Below are positions 35,731-45,283 of a stretch of DNA of 58,691 nucleotides, piece by piece (positions within the stretch are counted from its first letter, which is position 1; each line of letters begins with the position of its first letter). The notes below the pieces were generated by a model. It was not told the DNA's origin and ran no database searches. It saw only the letters and a program-made list of their open reading frames with translations. The position numbers and the translations under genes were made by a program. Origin of the DNA: an uncultured Acidimicrobiales bacterium (lineage in GTDB: Bacteria > Actinomycetota > Acidimicrobiia > Acidimicrobiales > SZUA-35); NCBI GenBank assembly GCA_937922045.1, contig CAKZXA010000062.1, forward strand, positions 1 through 58,691, read 5' to 3'.

Positions 35731-36843
35731 TCAGCCCTCGATATCGAGGTGATGGGTTGACAGCTCTTCGATCGGAACAAAGTCGATGTCGAATCCGAAA
35801 CAGCGTGGTTCCACTACCGCCAAAGCGTTCGGGCGTCGATAAAACTCGGGACATCCAATGCCGTAGACGGTCACCCGCTGTCCGTAGCGCAACCGTTCAG
35901 CATTGATCGGCGTTGCCGTTTCATAGTCGAGAACCGTGATCAGATCCGGCACCGAACCCACCACCTGGTCGCCGATACGCGCAACCAAATACTCGTTCTT
36001 GATGTCGATGGTGAGCGGCGGAGCGTCTCGGTCGAACGATTCGATCGTGGCCTGACCAACGTCGTAGCCACCCACGATCGAGCTGGCATAATCAACGATC
36101 TTGCCGGTGTAGAGGTGGAACATCTCGCCATAGAGCGACGAGGCAAACGCTTGACGCAAGGGGTCAGCGATACGTTGAGCGTTGCCGCGGTTCTCGCGAA
36201 GCACTCGACCGAGTTCGATCGAGAAACTAATCGTGTCGCGCACGATCGAATGCTTCAGTTGGCGGCCCGTCATCGGATGCTCAACGGCGGTGATCATGCC
36301 GCCCATAGCGCCGGCCATGGCTCGGATATGCCGTTCGTAGGTTGCGGTGGAGTCCGTCTCAAAGATTGCGACATTGCCGGCATAGTCGAGCGCCAACGCC
36401 GGTGTGGGAGACACACCGGCTATCGCATAGGTCATCATCTGTGCCTCTGGAAGCGCTCGCCCCATCCCGTCGCCGTCGACCACCGGCACGCCTCGGGCCG
36501 AAGCTGCCGCTAGTGGGATGAGGGAGTTCCCACCTCCGATCTCGAACGACACGATCGCATCCACCGTTCGACCAACATGTTTTTCGAAAGCCAGAAGCGC
36601 CTTCTCAGGATCATCCACCGATGGCAGAAGTTCCAAGCTGACCGACGGAGCGCCGACCGCTCCGATCGTGACGACGTAAGCGTCGTCGTCCAGGTCGTCG
36701 ATCGAGATGAGTTCGGTTGGCCCTCGGTCCTCAAGAACTTCTCTCGTCGCAAGGTACGACACGTAGGGGTCGCCGCCGCCTCCGGTAGCTAGGAAGGCCG
36801 CTCCCAAGGAAAGGTCCTCCAGCGATTCCGCTCCGAGCATCAT
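35731..36843 (-). CDS. DUF917 (S-Me-THD) family protein
   Basis: 370 residues. Typical start SLEDLSLGAAFLATGGGGDP, then FEIGGGNSLIPLAAASARGV, PVVDGDGMGRALPEAQM and the C-terminal GYDVGQATIESFD region. The family pairs with hydantoinase/oxoprolinase-like proteins and includes enzymes acting on S-methyl-thiohydantoins. The ATG overlaps the end of the HyuA-like gene by 4 bp, so the two are translated together and probably act as one enzyme or pathway. Metal-binding His residues lie near the ends. Confidence 0.88.
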   Translation of the reverse strand: MMLGAESLEDLSLGAAFLATGGGGDPYVSYLATREVLEDRGPTELISIDDLDDDAYVVTIGAVGAPSVSLELLPSVDDPEKALLAFEKHVGRTVDAIVSFEIGGGNSLIPLAAASARGVPVVDGDGMGRALPEAQMMTYAIAGVSPTPALALDYAGNVAIFETDSTATYERHIRAMAGAMGGMITAVEHPMTGRQLKHSIVRDTISFSIELGRVLRENRGNAQRIADPLRQAFASSLYGEMFHLYTGKIVDYASSIVGGYDVGQATIESFDRDAPPLTIDIKNEYLVARIGDQVVGSVPDLITVLDYETATPINAERLRYGQRVTVYGIGCPEFYRRPNALAVVEPRCFGFDIDFVPIEELSTHHLDIEG

Positions 36844-38414
36844 GTCGACGCCGTCCTGTCGCTCGATCGATCAAGGCCGGCAATCTCGCCGACCACCTTG
36901 ACCCGCAGCCGCGTGGTGTTGCCGTCCATATACGACATGGCGACCTCCTCAATATCGGCCACTCGAATCGTGGCCCGTTCAGCTCCCGCGGCAACGGCCG
37001 CTTCGGCGGCTTCGGCCCTCACCATCTCGATCGCTGCCTCCCGTGGGGTCTGATCGTAGGACACGAGCCGCTCGGTTTCGCCCCCGATCTGAGCAATAGC
37101 AGCACCGATTGCGTTGGCGACACCAGCGTGTTCGGGATGCAACATCGTTGAGGCTGCGGCGAGCTTCTCGGTAACCAGCACCGAGCCGCCACCGACGAGA
37201 ACGACGGGAAGCGGATCACTGCTCGGTTTCATCTTCTCGATGCCGAGGTTAAGCATCTCGGTTATCCGGCTCGTGGCCGTGGCGATAACCTCCGGATCGA
37301 GGTGGGCGACCCGGCCAGCATCGCCGACCGCCGCCTTACCGGCGGCCACCACGACATCGGTGGCGGTCAGCGTTTCGCCTCCGAACACGAGGCCTTCACC
37401 AACCAACTTGTGACCGACCGAACGCGGCCCAACGACAGCACCGTCATCTGAGACGATGCTCCCACCGCCGAGACCCAAGGCGAGCAGATCCGGCATCCGG
37501 AAGTTTGTTCGCACGCCGCCGACTTCGATAACGACGTTCGATTCTCGAGGAAAGCCGCCTTGCAGGATTCCAATGTCAGATGTGGTACCGCCGATGTCCA
37601 CCACGATCGCGTCCTGGAGTCCGGTGAGCTTGCTCGCACCGCGCAGCGAATTGGTGGGACCCGAGGCAAAGGTCAATGCCGGATAGTGGCGAGCGAACTC
37701 GGCGTCCATCAGCGTGCCATCGTTTTGGCTGACGAAGAACCGGCAGTTCAGCCCCCGGCCTCGCACTGCTTGCACAAAGGAGGTAACTACCCGATCGGCG
37801 AAATGGAGAAGGCTGGTGTTGAGCAATGCAGCGTTTTCCCGCTCGAGGATGCCTAGCCGACCCACACGATGGCTGAGCGTGATGTGGCTCGTGGGTAGGG
37901 CCGCCCGAACTCGTTTCGCTACGGCTTGTTCGGGCTCGGGGTTCATCGGCGAAAAGGCCGACGAGATACACACCGCTTCAACCTTCTTACTCACCAGATC
38001 ATCGATGACGGCTGCTACTTCTGCCTCGTCGAGGTCGGCGATCGGCCAACCGTCGAAAAGGTGGCCGCCTCGGATCGAGTACGAGTTGTCGCCGAGGCAG
38101 GCGGCAATGTCGTCAGGCCATCCGACCTTGGGGGCGAGACCACGACCCGATGGCATGCCGATGCGCACAGCGGCCACCTCTGAAAGCTCCCGTCGCTCGA
38201 TGACCGCATTGGTGAACTGGGTTGTTCCCAGCATTACTGCTTCGATGGAGTCCTCTTGGCCGACATGGTCGGTGAGGATGGCTTCAAGCGCTTCCATGAT
38301 TCCCGACAGGACGTCGGCCGAGGTCAAGGCCTTCGTTTCCGCCATGACTGCGTCACCATCGAGCAGCACAGCATCCGTATGGGTGCCACCAACATCGATT
38401 CCAATTCTCAACAT
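36840..38414 (-). CDS. Hydantoinase/oxoprolinase A-like protein (HyuA type)
   Basis: 524 residues. N-terminal Hydant_A_N domain with GIDVGGTHTDAVLLDG (phosphate-binding loop of the ASKHA fold). The central Hydantoinase_A domain has VVDIGGTTSDIGILQGGFP and LALGLGGGSIVSDDG. Such proteins hydrolyse hydantoin, 5-oxoproline or related rings with ATP. It lacks the separate HyuB subunit gene, and DUF917 takes the neighbouring place. It probably works in catabolism of a ring-containing amino acid derivative imported by the peptide-type transporter nearby. The start lies 90 bp after the CoA ligase gene. Confidence 0.88.
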   Translation of the reverse strand: MLRIGIDVGGTHTDAVLLDGDAVMAETKALTSADVLSGIMEALEAILTDHVGQEDSIEAVMLGTTQFTNAVIERRELSEVAAVRIGMPSGRGLAPKVGWPDDIAACLGDNSYSIRGGHLFDGWPIADLDEAEVAAVIDDLVSKKVEAVCISSAFSPMNPEPEQAVAKRVRAALPTSHITLSHRVGRLGILERENAALLNTSLLHFADRVVTSFVQAVRGRGLNCRFFVSQNDGTLMDAEFARHYPALTFASGPTNSLRGASKLTGLQDAIVVDIGGTTSDIGILQGGFPRESNVVIEVGGVRTNFRMPDLLALGLGGGSIVSDDGAVVGPRSVGHKLVGEGLVFGGETLTATDVVVAAGKAAVGDAGRVAHLDPEVIATATSRITEMLNLGIEKMKPSSDPLPVVLVGGGSVLVTEKLAAASTMLHPEHAGVANAIGAAIAQIGGETERLVSYDQTPREAAIEMVRAEAAEAAVAAGAERATIRVADIEEVAMSYMDGNTTRLRVKVVGEIAGLDRSSDRTAST

Positions 38415-38503
38415 GGGACATCCCTATTCCAACAGACTCACCCGGCGGCAATCGCTGAGGAGGATCGTACAGCGCCAAGGTCACGACACTGCCACGGCCA
38501 AAC

Positions 38504-40000
38504 TCAAGGCGAGAGAAACAACTCTCGCAAGGTGTGCTTGCGAACCTTGCCGAGCGAGGTTCGCGGCAACTCCTCGACGAGCACGACATCGCTCGGTTGT
38601 TTGAACCGGGCCAGCCGTTCGTCGCACCATGATCGCAACGCATCGATCGCCAGCGTTTCGCGATCGGCGCCAACACGAGGCACAATGACGGCGACCGGCG
38701 TCTCGCCCCACCGTTCATTGGGGCGGCCGATGAGGGCGGCGTCGGCGATCGCCGGGTGAAGGGCGAGCACGGCTTCCACCTCGGAGGGATAAATGTTTTC
38801 CCCACCGCTGATGATCAGGTCGGTGACGCGGTCGACAATGGTGAGATACGCATCCTTGTCGAGATAGCCGATATCTCCGGTTCGGTACCAGCCGTCGGCG
38901 AACGCGTCCTTGGTCGCCGTCTCGTTGCGCCAGTAATACCCGAAGAGGTTTGTTCCCTTCAACCACACCTCGCCGGTCGTGCCCGGCTCACAGTCGCGGC
39001 CGGTGTCGTCCACCACCCGGAGCTCGGTATGAGGTGCCGCCTGCCCGCACGATCCGACTCGAACCATGGCGTCTTCATTGCTCAACACCACCGATGTCGG
39101 TCCGGTCTCGGTCGTGCCGTAAACCTGGCAGACCGGCAAGCCTCGCTCGAAGTAGGGGCGCATCACCTCGTCGGGCACGACCGAAGACCCGGTGGAAACC
39201 GACACCAGCGATGAGACATCGGTAGACAAAAAGTCGGGATGATCCGACACGGCTCGCAGCATGGCGGGAACCAGAATGGTGTGCGTCGGCCGGTGATCGG
39301 TGATGAGCTGGAGGAAAGCACCGGGTGAGAACCGACGCTGAATGATGACGGTGCCGCCTACCAGCAAGGTCGGCAGGGTCTGGATGTTGAGGCCACCAAC
39401 GTGAAACATCGGAAGGGGGGCCAGCGTGATCGCGTGGGCATCGAGGTTTTGGTAGGCGATGCCGTTTTCCCAGGTGTGCAACAGCGCTTCCTGGGTGAGC
39501 ACCGCACCTTTAGGTGTGCCGGTGGTTCCCGAGGTGTAGACGATGAGGACCGGGTCGTCGATCGATCCAGAACGCGGCGGGACCGGGGCAGACGACTCAG
39601 CCAGAGGTGTGGTGTCGAGGTCGACCAAGGGGGCGGCCGCCACAGCTGAAGCGTTGATGGCGGCCGCTTTGGCCAGCAATGCAGCGAAGCCATCGGTAGC
39701 AAGCAGAAGCGACGGTTCGGCGTCGGCCAGGTGGAAGGCGATCTCGGAAGCGGTGAGTCGATTGTTGACCGGGCTCAGCATCGCTCCCAGGCGGGAACAG
39801 GCCAGAAGTGCTTCGAGCATCTCCACCCGGTTGAGCCCACAGAAGATCACGCGATCGCCGTGACCAACACCGTGATCGGCCATGCCAGCGGCCGTGGCTT
39901 CGATCCGTTTGCGCATCTGGTCGAACCCATAGTCGGCGTCTTCGGTGATCACCGCTGGCCGGTCGGCCGTCAACCATGGGTCGAGTAGAGCGTCGAGCAT
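38504..40000 (-). CDS. AMP-forming acyl-CoA synthetase/ligase
   Basis: 498 residues. ATP/AMP loop YTSGTTGTPKGAVLT (about 154-168), acyl pocket region APLPMFHVGGLN, YGTTETGPTSVV (about 296), YRTGDIGYLD and the C-terminal lysine in PRTSLGKVRKH. It activates a carboxylic acid to acyl-AMP and then to acyl-CoA. The substrate is not readable from sequence. The ATG lies 59 bp from the divergent start of the Fe-S protein gene. It may start the transcription unit that continues into the HyuA-like and DUF917 genes. Confidence 0.92.
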   Translation of the reverse strand: MLDALLDPWLTADRPAVITEDADYGFDQMRKRIEATAAGMADHGVGHGDRVIFCGLNRVEMLEALLACSRLGAMLSPVNNRLTASEIAFHLADAEPSLLLATDGFAALLAKAAAINASAVAAAPLVDLDTTPLAESSAPVPPRSGSIDDPVLIVYTSGTTGTPKGAVLTQEALLHTWENGIAYQNLDAHAITLAPLPMFHVGGLNIQTLPTLLVGGTVIIQRRFSPGAFLQLITDHRPTHTILVPAMLRAVSDHPDFLSTDVSSLVSVSTGSSVVPDEVMRPYFERGLPVCQVYGTTETGPTSVVLSNEDAMVRVGSCGQAAPHTELRVVDDTGRDCEPGTTGEVWLKGTNLFGYYWRNETATKDAFADGWYRTGDIGYLDKDAYLTIVDRVTDLIISGGENIYPSEVEAVLALHPAIADAALIGRPNERWGETPVAVIVPRVGADRETLAIDALRSWCDERLARFKQPSDVVLVEELPRTSLGKVRKHTLRELFLSP

Positions 40001-40059
40001 GGCAACAAACTACTCGCCACAACTACGCACAGCGAGGTCCACCAACTAGCGTCGAGCCC

Positions 40060-41073
40060 ATGAGCCCTCGCCGGATACAGCGTCGGATGGAACGCAAGAC
40101 CCCCGTGTGGGATGCCCCGCCGGACGTGGTCGAGCTCATGGGTGATGTCTCGGGCAACGAGCTCAACGGCTGGGGTGAGAGCGGCGAACGGCAGCCGACG
40201 CTCGTGATGTGGGCCAACCCGTCGAAGCTGGCCCACGGCCGGGTGCAGGAACGCATGACCCGCGAGTTCCTCGATCACCCCGAGTTGAGCGGTGTGCTGC
40301 GCACCGATGACCGCCACGAGCCTGAGCCCATCGCTCCCACCGCCTTACAGATCAACCCTGAGCGGTGGCTCCACGATCTCACCGAACGCGCCATCGGCGG
40401 GAGTGGCGAGAACGGCGAGGGCCAGGTCGAGCTGGTCGGTGTGGCTCGGGTACGCCCTGAATGGTTCTTCGAGGGACGCTCATCGCCCCTGTCAACCATC
40501 GTGATCCTCGGGGTTGTTATGGACCACGCCGAGTTGAACACCGCACCCGAACACACGTCGGCCATCGAGGTGCACAAGCAGTACAACCGGGGTACAGCCG
40601 CCGCTCGGCTTCTCGCCGATTGGATCAGGGCCAGGGGCTATGACGCCATCGGCCACGGCGGCCCAGGTGCCGGGCCGATCCAGATGGTTCCGGCCGCCAT
40701 CGCCGCCGGGCTAGGCGAGTTAGGCAAGCACGGTTCGCTCATCAACCGGGACTATGGGTCGTCGTTTCGTCTGGCCGCCGTGCTGACCGACGCACCCATC
40801 GCCGAAACCTCACCCGACAGTTTCGGTGTCGACGACTTCTGCTACGGCTGTCGGGTCTGCACCGACGCTTGCCCTCCGGATGCCATCGCCCCCGACAAAC
40901 GCCTCGTTCGAGGCGCAACGAAGTGGGCTGTCGACTTCGACCGCTGCCTCCCCTATTTCGCCGTGAGCTATGGCTGCGGCATCTGCATCGCCGTCTGCCC
41001 CTGGTCCAAGCCCGACGCCGCGCCCCGCCTGGCCGAAATCATGACCCGCCGGCTCGCCGAACGAGCCGACTAG
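40060..41073 (+). CDS. Reductive dehalogenase/QueG-like Fe-S protein
   Basis: 337 residues from ATG 40060 (a frame from 39976 runs through the divergent ligase start). No Tat or Sec signal, so cytoplasmic. The middle has the cobalamin-domain motifs of reductive dehalogenases and QueG (GYDAIGHGGPGAGPIQMVPA and GELGKHGSLINRDYGSSFR). The C-terminus has two 4Fe-4S motifs, CYGCRVCTDACP and CGICIAVCPW. Respiratory RdhA enzymes carry a Tat signal. This form resembles the cytoplasmic, catabolic or uncharacterised group. Activity on halogenated substrates is not proven. Confidence 0.82.
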   Translation: MSPRRIQRRMERKTPVWDAPPDVVELMGDVSGNELNGWGESGERQPTLVMWANPSKLAHGRVQERMTREFLDHPELSGVLRTDDRHEPEPIAPTALQINPERWLHDLTERAIGGSGENGEGQVELVGVARVRPEWFFEGRSSPLSTIVILGVVMDHAELNTAPEHTSAIEVHKQYNRGTAAARLLADWIRARGYDAIGHGGPGAGPIQMVPAAIAAGLGELGKHGSLINRDYGSSFRLAAVLTDAPIAETSPDSFGVDDFCYGCRVCTDACPPDAIAPDKRLVRGATKWAVDFDRCLPYFAVSYGCGICIAVCPWSKPDAAPRLAEIMTRRLAERAD

Positions 41074-41372
41074 CGCCCGAGCAGCTGCCAGGCTCGTACC
41101 CCGGCTACCACAGCAAACCCGATCCCGAAAAGAACGAGCATGCCGGTGCTTCCAGCATCGACGCATTGGGTGTTGCCCACGGCTTGACATTGAGCCACCA
41201 GGCGATCTGAGGTGTAGTGCGTAATGGCCATGAGCATGCCGACGACCCCAACGCCTATTACAAAGTTGCGGAACGTCTGCATCTTCGCTCGACGGCGAGC
41301 GAGTATGAACACGGGGGTGGCCAGCGCCGACAACACGCCGCCGTAAAGAAGAAACAACAAGAGAAATGTCAT
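41070..41372 (-). CDS. Small three-helix membrane protein
   Basis: 100 residues with three hydrophobic segments (about 2-24, 36-53 and 75-95) and a loop with two cysteines (QCQAVGNTQCVDAG) between helices 2 and 3. Its stop overlaps that of the Fe-S protein gene on the other strand by 4 bp. No family recognised. Confidence 0.6.
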   Translation of the reverse strand: MTFLLLFLLYGGVLSALATPVFILARRRAKMQTFRNFVIGVGVVGMLMAITHYTSDRLVAQCQAVGNTQCVDAGSTGMLVLFGIGFAVVAGVRAWQLLGR

Positions 41373-41477
41373 GGACGAGAACCCCCCTTCGCCTAAAACC
41401 GTAGGCGTCGTAGACGTGATGCGTCGGGCAATTTCTGGGTTGCTAGCGTTGAAGCAACCGACCGAGGCGGTTTAGTA

Positions 41478-42875
41478 GTGCACGTGGCAGTAGTAGACGA
41501 CCGCTACGAGCTGATCGAGACGATCGGCTCCGGTGGCATGGGAACGGTGTGGCGCGCTCGCGATCGCCGTCTCGACCGCATCGTCGCGCTGAAGCGATCA
41601 AACCCGGCCCCTACCAACGACATCGGTCTCGGCGCCGACGACAACCAGGTGCGCATCGAGCGTGAGGCCAAGGTGGCGGCATCCATCTCGCACCCTCATC
41701 TGGTGACGGTGCACGACACGGGCCGCGACCATGTCGGCCCCTACCTCATCATGGAGTTCATCGACGCTCCGTCGATCGCTGACGCAGCCGACAGGCTACG
41801 CCCGGAACAGGTCTCCACTATCGGCAGCCAGATCGCTGATGCGCTGGCGGCCGTTCATAGGGCCGGCGTCGTCCACCGAGATGTAAAGCCGGGCAACATA
41901 TTGCTGGCCGAGCGAGGCGCCGTTCTCGTAGATTTCGGGATCGCCTCAACCGGGGCCACCGATCACACGATCACCCAACCCGGCATGGTGGTGGCCACAC
42001 CAAACTATGCCGCACCCGAAGTGCTGGCCGGCGCCGAGGCCACACCAGCCAGCGATGTGTACTCTCTCGCCTCCACGCTCGACTGGTTGCTGCGGCCGCA
42101 CCGTGCCACCGGCGCTGTGCCTTCGGACGCCACCGGCGCTGTGCTTTCGGACGCGGCCACCGCTGTGCTTTGGAAGGCAATGAGCAACGACCCCGACCAC
42201 CGGCCGGACGCTGCCACCTTGGCGACCGCTCTTCGAAGTAGCCGCACCACCGTCGACGTCCACAACCCAGACGCGGCCGGTGCCGCTCCGGCTGCTGCTC
42301 GGCCAAGCGACGCAACCGTTGTGATGCCGGCCGCCAATCAGCATCACAAGGTTGGGGTGCAGACCGGTGAGCCGTTCGATGCCGATCCGCCATCGAGGCC
42401 AACCCTCATCCCGTATGTGGTCGCCGCCCTCGGCGCCGCCGCGCTGGTCGTCGTCGCCCTGCTGATCTCCACCCTGCTCAACGACCAAACGCTGGAGGTT
42501 TCGAACGAAACGGCCCAGTCGTCAACCGCGGTCACGCTTCCGACCACCTCGACAACAGATCCGCCATCCACAACATCAACCACCACAACCACGGCGCCTC
42601 CGACCACGGCGTCGATCTTCGCCGCACCCAGCGACCGTATGCGCGATCTCGCCGACCAGGTGAGAGAACGCGACCCCAAGGCCGCCGAGCAGATCGAGAA
42701 ACTAGCCGAGCGGGTTGACAAGGCCTCCGAAGAGTTAGCCAAGGGCGATTCCGACAAGGCCCGCGAGGAACTTGAAGAAGCGGTAGAGAAGGCCCGCGAA
42801 GAGCTACGCGGCCGCGAGCGTCGCTCAGCCATCAACCTGCTCTCCCAGATTGCCACCGATCTCGGCCTGACCTAA
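41478..42875 (+). CDS. Membrane-bound Ser/Thr protein kinase
   Basis: 465 residues. GTG start with GAGGCGG 7 nt upstream. Hanks-type kinase domain (about 9-260): GSGGMG (17-22), K39, HRDVKPGN (133-140), DFG (152-154), APE (179-181). A short repeat ATGAVPSD-ATGAVLSD-AATAVLWK sits in the C-lobe. One membrane helix (about 313-333) follows, then a Thr-rich linker and an outer charged coiled coil (about 388-450, many Glu/Lys/Arg). There are no PASTA repeats. The outer helix could sense a partner or envelope stress. Autophosphorylation in the activation loop is likely by family. Confidence 0.93.
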   Translation: MHVAVVDDRYELIETIGSGGMGTVWRARDRRLDRIVALKRSNPAPTNDIGLGADDNQVRIEREAKVAASISHPHLVTVHDTGRDHVGPYLIMEFIDAPSIADAADRLRPEQVSTIGSQIADALAAVHRAGVVHRDVKPGNILLAERGAVLVDFGIASTGATDHTITQPGMVVATPNYAAPEVLAGAEATPASDVYSLASTLDWLLRPHRATGAVPSDATGAVLSDAATAVLWKAMSNDPDHRPDAATLATALRSSRTTVDVHNPDAAGAAPAAARPSDATVVMPAANQHHKVGVQTGEPFDADPPSRPTLIPYVVAALGAAALVVVALLISTLLNDQTLEVSNETAQSSTAVTLPTTSTTDPPSTTSTTTTTAPPTTASIFAAPSDRMRDLADQVRERDPKAAEQIEKLAERVDKASEELAKGDSDKAREELEEAVEKAREELRGRERRSAINLLSQIATDLGLT

Positions 42876-42901
42876 CACCTGGTGCGGCTAGTTTTAGGGT
42901 T

Positions 42902-45220
42902 GTGCCTCGAACCAGCTCGCTCGCGTCAACCGATCTTCTCCCCTTCCTTCCCTTTATCTACCTGGCCTGGTCCGATGGTGATCTGGCCGAATCGGAGGTG
43001 ACCTCGATCTGTGGTGAGATGACGGCTGCTGGCCTAGGCGGTGATTGCCAGCAAGCATTCAGCGAATGGCTCAACCCGGCTGATCCTCCAACTCCTGACG
43101 AGCTGGCAGCGATCCTCGATCTCATCCGGTCCAGCACCGTCGATGTGGACGAGACCAGCCAGCTCGATCTCGAGTCGTTCGCCGAAGTACTGGCCGCCAC
43201 CGGCCGCAAAGAGAGCCAGCTGACCCCAACCGAGCGGGATGCGGTTCGGGCGATCGGTCAACGGCTCGGCTTCGAAGGGTCGGAACCGACACGGGTGCTC
43301 ACAGGCGCATCGGCAACCGTTGTTGCTCCTCCATCTGTCGATACCACGATCGACGTCGCTGCTCTCACGGAAATGCGCGATGGCCCACGTTTCGAGATTC
43401 GCCAACGGGTTCGTGCACTTCTGACCGAGCCGGAATTCGCCCATAAACCGGGCCTGTCTGTTTCCGACTACCGCACGCGGGTGCTAACCCAGACCCACCG
43501 GTTGGCTGATGAGGGTCTCGGTCGGCTCGGCTTTCCCGAGGCCCAAGGCGGGGTGGGAACCCAGAGCGATTTCGTTGGCGCCTTCTCCGTGTTCGCTCAT
43601 CACGATCTCAGCTTGCTCACGAAGTTTGGTGTCCAGTTCGGCTTGTTCGGCGGGGCGATCATGCGCGTCGGTACGGCTCATCATCACGAGAGCCTGCTCG
43701 GTCCCATGATGTCGATGGCGTTGCCCGGCTGCTTCGCTATGACCGAAACCGACCATGGTTCCAACGTGCAAGCCCTCGCTACCACCGCCACCTTCGATCC
43801 CGCCACCGACGAGTTCATCATCCACACACCCAACCGGGGCGCCCGCAAGGACTACATCGGCAACGCTGCCATCGACGGCCAGGTCGCTGTGGTGTTCGCC
43901 CAGCTGATCACCGGCGATCAGGGTTATGGCGTCCACGCCTTCGTCGTCCCGATCCGCGATCAGACAGGCGGTGAGTTAGCCGGTGAGACAGGCGACATCC
44001 GGCCCGGCGTTTCCATCGAAGACAACGGCCCGAAGGCTGGCCTCAACGGTGTCGACAATGGTCGCATCAGTTTCGATCAGGTCCGGGTTCCTCGCACCGC
44101 ACTACTGGATCGTTTCGCCTCCGTGGATGCTTCCGGCCACTACACCTCGCCGATCCCCAGTCAGAACAAGCGGTTCTTCACCACCATCGGCACGCTGGTC
44201 GGCGGCAGGATCGGGGTTGGCACGGCTGCGGTCTCGGCGGCCGAGACCGCGCTTGCGATCGCGGTGCGCTACGGTCTGCGGCGCCGCCAGTTCGGTCCCG
44301 ACAAGGGGGCCGAGACCGTGCTGTTGGACTACCCCCAACATCAGCGCCGCCTCATGCCCTTGCTGGCCACCATCTACGCTCACCGATTCGCGATGGAACA
44401 CCTCGCCGACGACTACTCCTTGGAGCGGGTCGATTCCCGAACCCTCGAAGGCCACGCGGCCGGGCTCAAAACGTGGGCCACCTGGAACGCCAACCAGACG
44501 ATCCAGGAATGCCGGGAAGCCTGTGGTGGAGCCGGGTTCCTCGCCGAAAACCGCCTTGGCCCGCTGAAGGCAGATGCCGACATTCTGCAAACCTACGAGG
44601 GCGACAACACGGTGCTGGCCCAGCTGGTGGCACGGGGCCTCTTGACCAACTATGCCCAGCAGTTCAACGACCTCGGGCTGTTGGGAACCGTTCGCTTCCT
44701 TGCCGAGCGGGCGGTCGAGACCGTGCGCGAGGCCAACCCCATCGTTGTGGGCGGTGCCGACGAGGACGATCTGCGCGACGCCGAGCGCTACCTGGATCTC
44801 TTGCGCTGGCGCGAAGAGCACCTCGTGGCCACGTTGGCCGCCCGGCTGCGCAAGCGAATCAAGGGTGGGATGGATTCGACCGCAGCCTTCGTCGAGGTGC
44901 AGGATCATGCCATCGAAGCGGCCAGAGCCCATGTGGCCCATCTCGTGGTGAAACGTTTCGTTGATGTCGTCGCCGCCATGGAAGCGGGCGTCGAACAAGA
45001 CGCGATGCGGCTGCTGTGCGATCTCCATGCCCTAAGCCAACTCGAAGCGGATCGGGCTTGGTTCATGGAGCACGGGAAGCTCTCCGGCGCGGCATCTAAG
45101 GCGCTACGCAAGGTCACCACCAGCCTGTGCGCCGATGCGAGAGCAATCTGTCGGCCGCTGGTCGACGCTTTCGGCATCCCCGACGAGGTACTAGGGGCCG
45201 AGGCCCTCATCGCCGACTAG
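42902..45220 (+). CDS. Acyl-CoA oxidase/dehydrogenase with N-terminal TerB-like domain
   Basis: 772 residues. GTG start 26 bp after the kinase stop. Residues about 10-125 are a helical TerB-type domain (LPFIYLAWSDGDLAESEVTS ... LTPTERDAVRAIGQRLGFEG), normally a tellurite/stress protein module. From about 150 a complete acyl-CoA oxidase follows: MTETDHGSNVQAL, TPNRGARKDYIGNAA, GTAAVSAAETALAIAVRYG, RRQFGPDKG and the catalytic-loop region CGGAGFLAENRL with YEGDNTV. It oxidises acyl-CoA to enoyl-CoA in fatty acid breakdown. The domain combination is unusual. The kinase upstream may share the transcript. Confidence 0.88.
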   Translation: MPRTSSLASTDLLPFLPFIYLAWSDGDLAESEVTSICGEMTAAGLGGDCQQAFSEWLNPADPPTPDELAAILDLIRSSTVDVDETSQLDLESFAEVLAATGRKESQLTPTERDAVRAIGQRLGFEGSEPTRVLTGASATVVAPPSVDTTIDVAALTEMRDGPRFEIRQRVRALLTEPEFAHKPGLSVSDYRTRVLTQTHRLADEGLGRLGFPEAQGGVGTQSDFVGAFSVFAHHDLSLLTKFGVQFGLFGGAIMRVGTAHHHESLLGPMMSMALPGCFAMTETDHGSNVQALATTATFDPATDEFIIHTPNRGARKDYIGNAAIDGQVAVVFAQLITGDQGYGVHAFVVPIRDQTGGELAGETGDIRPGVSIEDNGPKAGLNGVDNGRISFDQVRVPRTALLDRFASVDASGHYTSPIPSQNKRFFTTIGTLVGGRIGVGTAAVSAAETALAIAVRYGLRRRQFGPDKGAETVLLDYPQHQRRLMPLLATIYAHRFAMEHLADDYSLERVDSRTLEGHAAGLKTWATWNANQTIQECREACGGAGFLAENRLGPLKADADILQTYEGDNTVLAQLVARGLLTNYAQQFNDLGLLGTVRFLAERAVETVREANPIVVGGADEDDLRDAERYLDLLRWREEHLVATLAARLRKRIKGGMDSTAAFVEVQDHAIEAARAHVAHLVVKRFVDVVAAMEAGVEQDAMRLLCDLHALSQLEADRAWFMEHGKLSGAASKALRKVTTSLCADARAICRPLVDAFGIPDEVLGAEALIAD

Positions 45221-45238
45221 GCCAGCGTCTACCCGAAG

Positions 45239-45283
45239 CTATATACCTCGAAACTACACACCTCGAAACTACATACCTTGAAG
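45239..45283. repeat. Three tandem 15-bp repeats over the TetR stop codon
   Basis: CTATATACCTCGAAA, CTACACACCTCGAAA and CTACATACCTTGAAG follow each other without gaps. On the minus strand every unit encodes (L/F)(Q/R)G(M/V/I) and ends with TAG in the TetR frame. The C-terminal codons and stop have therefore been triplicated. Confidence 0.8.
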
